Below are positions 60,453 to 64,000 of a stretch of 64,000 bases of DNA, in pieces; positions within the stretch are counted from its first letter, which is position 1, and each line of letters starts with the position of its first letter. Under the pieces are notes generated by a model. The model was not told the origin of the DNA, did not search any database, and was given only the letters and a program-made list of their open reading frames with translations. The DNA comes from Sva-07 sp963698565 (GTDB taxonomy: Bacteria; Actinomycetota; Acidimicrobiia; Acidimicrobiales; Ilumatobacteraceae), in contig CAVORH010000002.1 of NCBI GenBank assembly GCA_963698565.1, positions 62,001 through 126,000 on the forward strand, in the 5' to 3' direction. A program made the position numbers and the translations under genes.

Positions 60453-61232
60453 TCACGGCGAAGGAGCTGACCGTGTCGACGGCGTCAGGACTCTCGCCGG
60501 CCACTGGGTGACTACTGCGGGATCGAACAGCAGCTCGCATGGGATGCCGTTGCCGTCGACGTCCATCCGGGCGGGCTGCCCTTCGAGGAACCAGTAGGCG
60601 AGAACGAGGGTGTAGGCGTCGATCGGCCTACCGATCTCGACGTAGGAGGGGTCGGTCATCCACCCCTCGAGCCACGGATCGGCGAGGAACTCTCGACACA
60701 GGAGCCCGGGCGCTGCGAGGAAGGGCATTTCCGGGTAGTCCGAGCCACCCCATGCAGCTGTGGTGCCGAGGTTGTCGAGGATGATCAGACCGAGATCGCC
60801 GACGTCGGCGGGGGGCTCGGTCTGGATCGTGCACAGGAAGACGTCACCGCGGCTGACGGTGGTGTCGAGTGGTATGGGGTGGGAGGCGAACGGGGTCTCG
60901 AAGGGTGGCTGTGCGCCTGCGGGGCGGCTGTAACAGGTCTCGATCGCGTACTCGGTGAAGTTGCTCCCTTCCGATCCCAACATCTCGTAGTGCTGCACGA
61001 TCTGCTGCAGCGTGACGATCTCTCCGGGCGAAGTGGTGGGCGCGTGCATCGAGGACGGGTTCGAGTGCGGAGTTGTCGACGCAGCTGGTACCTCTGTGGT
61101 CGACGGCGATGCAGGGCGCGACTCGACCGGGGCGCTCGGCGCAGCCGGTACCGGCTCTGTGGCATCGCCTGAACCGCATGCCGCCAACCCCAGCAGTGCA
61201 ACCGCACCAAGGACCAGTGTGTGCCTCGTCAT
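60453..61232 (-). CDS. Hypothetical lipoprotein with Excalibur-like C-terminal motif
   Basis: 259-residue exported protein: lipobox LAAC after a short signal, a Pro/Ser/Thr linker to about residue 65, and a globular domain with two Cys pairs (ETCYSRP/VFLCTIQ; GLLCREF/IPCELL). The C-terminal segment QPARMDVDGNGIPCELLF resembles the Excalibur calcium-binding motif (DxDxDGxxCE). Function unknown. Confidence 0.7.
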   Translation of the reverse strand: MTRHTLVLGAVALLGLAACGSGDATEPVPAAPSAPVESRPASPSTTEVPAASTTPHSNPSSMHAPTTSPGEIVTLQQIVQHYEMLGSEGSNFTEYAIETCYSRPAGAQPPFETPFASHPIPLDTTVSRGDVFLCTIQTEPPADVGDLGLIILDNLGTTAAWGGSDYPEMPFLAAPGLLCREFLADPWLEGWMTDPSYVEIGRPIDAYTLVLAYWFLEGQPARMDVDGNGIPCELLFDPAVVTQWPARVLTPSTRSAPSP

Positions 61233-61417
61233 CGTTCAGGCCTCCACACCCATCATCGCTGGCGGCCCGCGCCGACGGGAAGAGGCATCTGGCCCACCGG
61301 GTGGACGGCGGGGGCGTTGGCCGCTTGCGCGCCAGCCGCGACGCGCTTCGAGCGGGATGCGGCGGTTCGGGATGTCCGACACGGGGCTCGCAACGCGCGG
61401 CGAGGGATCGGTGTGTG

Positions 61418-62611
61418 ATGCTGTCGGTCGTGGAGGCGGCGAGCACTGTGGAGGATCTGCTGAGGGCCGCTGAGGCGCAGACGGGTTTGTCGGAGTGGGG
61501 TGACGACTGGTTTCGGCAACCGTTGGCGGCATGGGTCGAGGATCTGGGGAGTGATCATCTCAACGACGCCGGTCGGTCGTTCTTCACGGCGCTCGCGGTT
61601 CGCGACCTCTGCCGTCGTCTCGAGGTGATCGACACGCTGCGTCGGCATCCCGAGATCGACGAGGTGGTGATTCCACGGATCGTGTACGTCACCGGCACGG
61701 TCCGGAGCGGCACGACGCTGTTCCACAACGTGATGTCGCTGCACCACGGGGCCAAGGCGTTGTTGCGCTGGGAGTTGATGGAACCGGTACCGCCTCCGGA
61801 GATGGTGACAGCTCGAACCGATCCGCGGATCGCGCGGGTGCAGGCGTCGATCGACAAGCGTCGGGGGACTCCGTTGGAGGCGATGCACTGGGTCAACGCC
61901 GACGAGCCCGAGGAGTGCCAATGGGGGTTCATCGACTTCGTGTCGCTGCTCGCCGGCGCGGCGGGAGGGTGCATGTTGATGTGGGGTGAGATCTCCAATC
62001 ACGCGGACTACACCCGCGTGTTCGAGAACTACCGGCAGCTGATCAAGCTGCTGCTCTGGAAGAACCCACCCCCTGAGGGCGGGTTCCTGGTGTTGAAGGC
62101 ACCGCAGGTCGCCAACCACCTGGAGGCGTTCTCCACGGTGTTCCCCGAAGCACGATTCCTGGTCACGGCGCGTGACCCGTATCGGGTGTACGCGTCGGGG
62201 CGGGCGATGGTGGGTGGGATCCTCGACGCGTTCATCGCCGATGACTTCGAACCCCCGGACCCGTTCCCGATCGAGAGCCTGGAGCGTACGCTGCAGACCC
62301 TGCTCGACTTCGACGCCGCGTCACCGGAGCTGATGACCACGATCGGCTATCCGGCGCTGGTCGCCGATCCGGCCGCCGTGGCGGAGGCGGCATACGCCGG
62401 GCTCGGGTTGCCGGTCGACCCCGATTTCGGCTCGAGGGTCGAGGCGTTTCTCGAGGCGCAACGTCGTGGTGCTCGCGTCCGTCCTCCTGCTGCGCTGCCC
62501 GAACCTGGGCTCAGCCACGACGAGGTGCTCCGACGACCGACGGTCGCGGCGTTCTGCGACCGCTTCGACGTCGAGCCCGAACGCACCAGGCTCACCGGCG
62601 CCCACCCCTGA
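61418..62611 (+). CDS. Sulfotransferase family protein
   Basis: 397-residue protein of the sulfotransferase P-loop family, transferring sulfate from PAPS. The 5'-phosphosulfate loop reads IVYVTGTVRSGTTLFHNVMS (about residue 90), and the 3'-phosphate-binding region is RFLVTARDPYRVYASGRAM (about 250). Substrates in actinobacterial relatives include lipids and glycolipids. The ATG at 61418 is chosen; the 180-base gap to the divergent lipoprotein gene holds no clear promoter. It stands in the same window as an arylsulfatase. Confidence 0.87.
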   Translation: MLSVVEAASTVEDLLRAAEAQTGLSEWGDDWFRQPLAAWVEDLGSDHLNDAGRSFFTALAVRDLCRRLEVIDTLRRHPEIDEVVIPRIVYVTGTVRSGTTLFHNVMSLHHGAKALLRWELMEPVPPPEMVTARTDPRIARVQASIDKRRGTPLEAMHWVNADEPEECQWGFIDFVSLLAGAAGGCMLMWGEISNHADYTRVFENYRQLIKLLLWKNPPPEGGFLVLKAPQVANHLEAFSTVFPEARFLVTARDPYRVYASGRAMVGGILDAFIADDFEPPDPFPIESLERTLQTLLDFDAASPELMTTIGYPALVADPAAVAEAAYAGLGLPVDPDFGSRVEAFLEAQRRGARVRPPAALPEPGLSHDEVLRRPTVAAFCDRFDVEPERTRLTGAHP

Positions 62612-62683
62612 CAACCACGCGTCACCCTCGATGAGCTCCGACGCGACCTGGACGCGCTCAGGGGCGGGGCGGACGCATGAACC

Positions 62684-62714
62684 TCAGCCCCAGCCGAGGT
62701 CAGCCCCAGCCGAG
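62684..62714. repeat. 16-base tandem duplication at the stop of the small metallopeptidase
   Basis: The 15-mer TCAGCCCCAGCCGAG occurs at 62684-62698 and 62700-62714. On the minus strand this duplicates the last codons and stop of the metallopeptidase gene (CTCGGCTGGGGCTGA twice in a row, one base apart). The first copy supplies the stop; the second is untranslated. Confidence 0.7.
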
Positions 62715-63038
62715 TTCGTGGAGTCGGTCGTCGTCGATCCCGGCCGCGTGGGCCACCTCGTGGATCACGGTGACGTACACCTCCTCGGCGAGGTCGTCGA
62801 GGTCGTCGCACATCTCGCACAGCGCGAACCGGTAGATCGACACGATGTCGGGGCCCTCGGTTCCGTTGCGCTCGGTGTGGGGGACTCCCTCGTAGAGCCC
62901 GAGCAGGGTCGGCTCGTCCGGGTTCCGATCGACGACCTGCACGACCACGTTGTCGAGCACGGGCAGCAGTTCCTCCGGCAGGTCGTCGAGCGCGTCGGCC
63001 ACCATCGCCTCGAACTTGTACCTCGGTACGACCTCCAT
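62700..63038 (-). CDS. Small zinc metallopeptidase (minimal zincin, HEVAHAAGIDD)
   Basis: 112-residue protein of the metallopeptidase family with the zinc site VTVIHEVAHAAGIDDDRLHELGWG at the C-terminus (HExxH plus a downstream His/Glu). The rest has LDDLPEELLPVLDNVVVQVVD and LLGLYEGVPHTERN, matching the family. It is a common small actinobacterial gene of unknown target. Ends beside a short duplication. Start ATG 63038. Confidence 0.87.
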   Translation of the reverse strand: MEVVPRYKFEAMVADALDDLPEELLPVLDNVVVQVVDRNPDEPTLLGLYEGVPHTERNGTEGPDIVSIYRFALCEMCDDLDDLAEEVYVTVIHEVAHAAGIDDDRLHELGWG

Positions 63039-63083
63039 CCCCGCAGTGTTACATCAGGGGTCGGACCCGCGATGTGATCCCGT

Positions 63084-64000
63084 TCAGAGGACCTTGAGCT
63101 TGTCGGAGAAGACCTTCTTCGGCTTCATCTCGACGGCGATCTTCCTGGCGATCTCCTGGAACATCTGCGCCGCCTCCGACTCGGGGGCGACCGCCGTGAT
63201 CGGCCGGCCGTTGTCGCCGCCTTCACGCAGCTCGGGTACGAGCGGCAGGCGGCCGAGCAGCGGGACCTCGAGTTCCTCGGCGAGGATCTGACCGCCGCCC
63301 GATCCGAAGATCTCGTAGCGCTTGCCGTCGTCGCCGGTGAACCACGACATGTTCTCGATCACGCCGCGCACCGGGAGGTTGACCTTCGCCGCCATCGCTG
63401 CCGAGAGCGAAGCCACCTTCTGGGCGGCCGGCTGCGGGGTGGTGACGACGAACACCTCGCCACGCGGCAGGTACTGCGCGAGCGAGAGGGCGATGTCGCC
63501 GGTGCCGGGGGGCATGTCGACGAGCAGGAAGTCGGGCTCGTCCCAGAACACGTCGGTGAGGAACTGCTCGAGCGCCTTGTGCAGCATCGGGCCACGCCAG
63601 ATGACCGCCTGGCCCTGCGGCACGAAGTAGCCGATCGAGATGCAGCGCACGCCCCACATCTCGGGCGGCACGAGCATCTCGTCGATCACGACCGGGTCGC
63701 GGTCGGTGCCGAGCATCCGGGGGATCGAGTAGCCGTAGATGTCGGCGTCGACGACACCGACCTTGTAGCCCTGCGAGGCCAGTGCAACGGCGAGGTTCGT
63801 GGTGACGCTCGACTTGCCGACGCCGCCCTTGCCGGAGGAGATGAGGAGCGGGCGGGTCTTCGAGGTGTTCTTCGAGAACGGGATCTCGCGGCCCTCGGCA
63901 TGCCCGTGGGCCTGGCTCGACCCGGCCGTGGCGGCGGCGTCGCCGTGGAGTGTGCGACGGAGATTCTCTCGGTCCTCGTCGCTCATCACGGTGAACTCGA
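63084..64000 (-). CDS. mrp: Mrp/ApbC family Fe-S cluster carrier ATPase, 5'-partial
   Basis: At least 305 residues of an Mrp/NBP35-type ATPase that carries [4Fe-4S] clusters. The deviant Walker A reads LISSGKGGVGKSSVTTNLAVAL, followed by VGVVDADIYGYSIPRML, LLVDMPPGTGDIALSLAQ (Walker B region) and VIENMSWF. The usual CxxC of the C-terminal half is not clearly present; FTGDDGKRYEIFGSGGG occupies the site. The gene continues past base 64000: the frame is open to the edge (EFTVMSDEDRENL), consistent with a missing N-terminal DUF59 domain. Confidence 0.9.
   Translation of the reverse strand, partial: EFTVMSDEDRENLRRTLHGDAAATAGSSQAHGHAEGREIPFSKNTSKTRPLLISSGKGGVGKSSVTTNLAVALASQGYKVGVVDADIYGYSIPRMLGTDRDPVVIDEMLVPPEMWGVRCISIGYFVPQGQAVIWRGPMLHKALEQFLTDVFWDEPDFLLVDMPPGTGDIALSLAQYLPRGEVFVVTTPQPAAQKVASLSAAMAAKVNLPVRGVIENMSWFTGDDGKRYEIFGSGGGQILAEELEVPLLGRLPLVPELREGGDNGRPITAVAPESEAAQMFQEIARKIAVEMKPKKVFSDKLKVL

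Overview
This 64 kb window is densely packed, very GC-rich bacterial chromosome carrying about 55 genes. Most genes start with ATG or GTG, and many neighbours share start/stop bases. Gene content and style fit a high-GC actinobacterium. Class E sortases, a HelD-type helicase, DtxR, uroporphyrinogen decarboxylase followed by ferrochelatase and a HemG/HemY-type oxidase, GC-rich leaderless promoters, and a small membrane protein with the HERTWRHPSE motif point to the class Acidimicrobiia (Ilumatobacter-like). The taxonomic call is inference. I see no phage genes, insertion sequences, tRNA, rRNA or CRISPR arrays.

Layout. 1-7.4 kb: end of an MFS transporter, a zincin-like protein, an SDR protein, then a plus-strand run moaE - small membrane protein - mreB - ppk2 - RIO-type kinase. 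7.5-12 kb (minus): arylsulfatase, secreted sugar-dehydrogenase-like lipoprotein, acyl-CoA thioesterase. 12-19.7 kb: nitroreductase and methyltransferase, then minus-strand MFS, plsC, a three-gene operon (glycosyltransferase - methyltransferase - alpha/alpha-toroid protein), an aldose epimerase, and dtd. 19.8-25.5 kb: tightly overlapped minus operon hemE-hemH-hemG-sortase-lnt. 25.5-33 kb: helD, a lipoprotein with dtxR, a DEAD-box helicase, an ABC-F ATPase, a PCuAC copper chaperone. 33-43 kb: lhr helicase, ClC chloride channel, YrhK-like membrane protein with glutamate decarboxylase, and a CASTOR/POLLUX-like channel. 43-49 kb: carotenoid oxygenase, TetR regulator, enoyl-CoA hydratase, lipoprotein, an arylsulfatase remnant, a second class E sortase. 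49.3-56.2 kb: a complete System I cytochrome c maturation operon, ccmABCDEFGHI. 56-64 kb: sixA, DUF4328 protein, family A DNA polymerase, ACT-domain protein, an SRPBCC remnant, a lipoprotein, a sulfotransferase, a small metallopeptidase and mrp.

Themes. Heme synthesis (hemEHG), heme export and attachment (ccm), iron regulation (dtxR) and copper handling (PCuAC) all sit in this window and together would serve respiratory cytochrome assembly. ClC plus glutamate decarboxylase suggests acid/ion homeostasis. The TetR gene and the glycosyltransferase operon, 27 kb apart, carry near-identical TTACC-N4-GGTAA palindromes over their promoters, suggesting one small regulon.

Caution. Several otherwise well-conserved genes (the first MFS gene, lhr twice, the CASTOR/POLLUX gene, ccmF) are broken by single-base frameshifts. 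These may be assembly errors rather than real lesions. By contrast, the arylsulfatase and SRPBCC fragments are truncated and look like genuine gene remnants.
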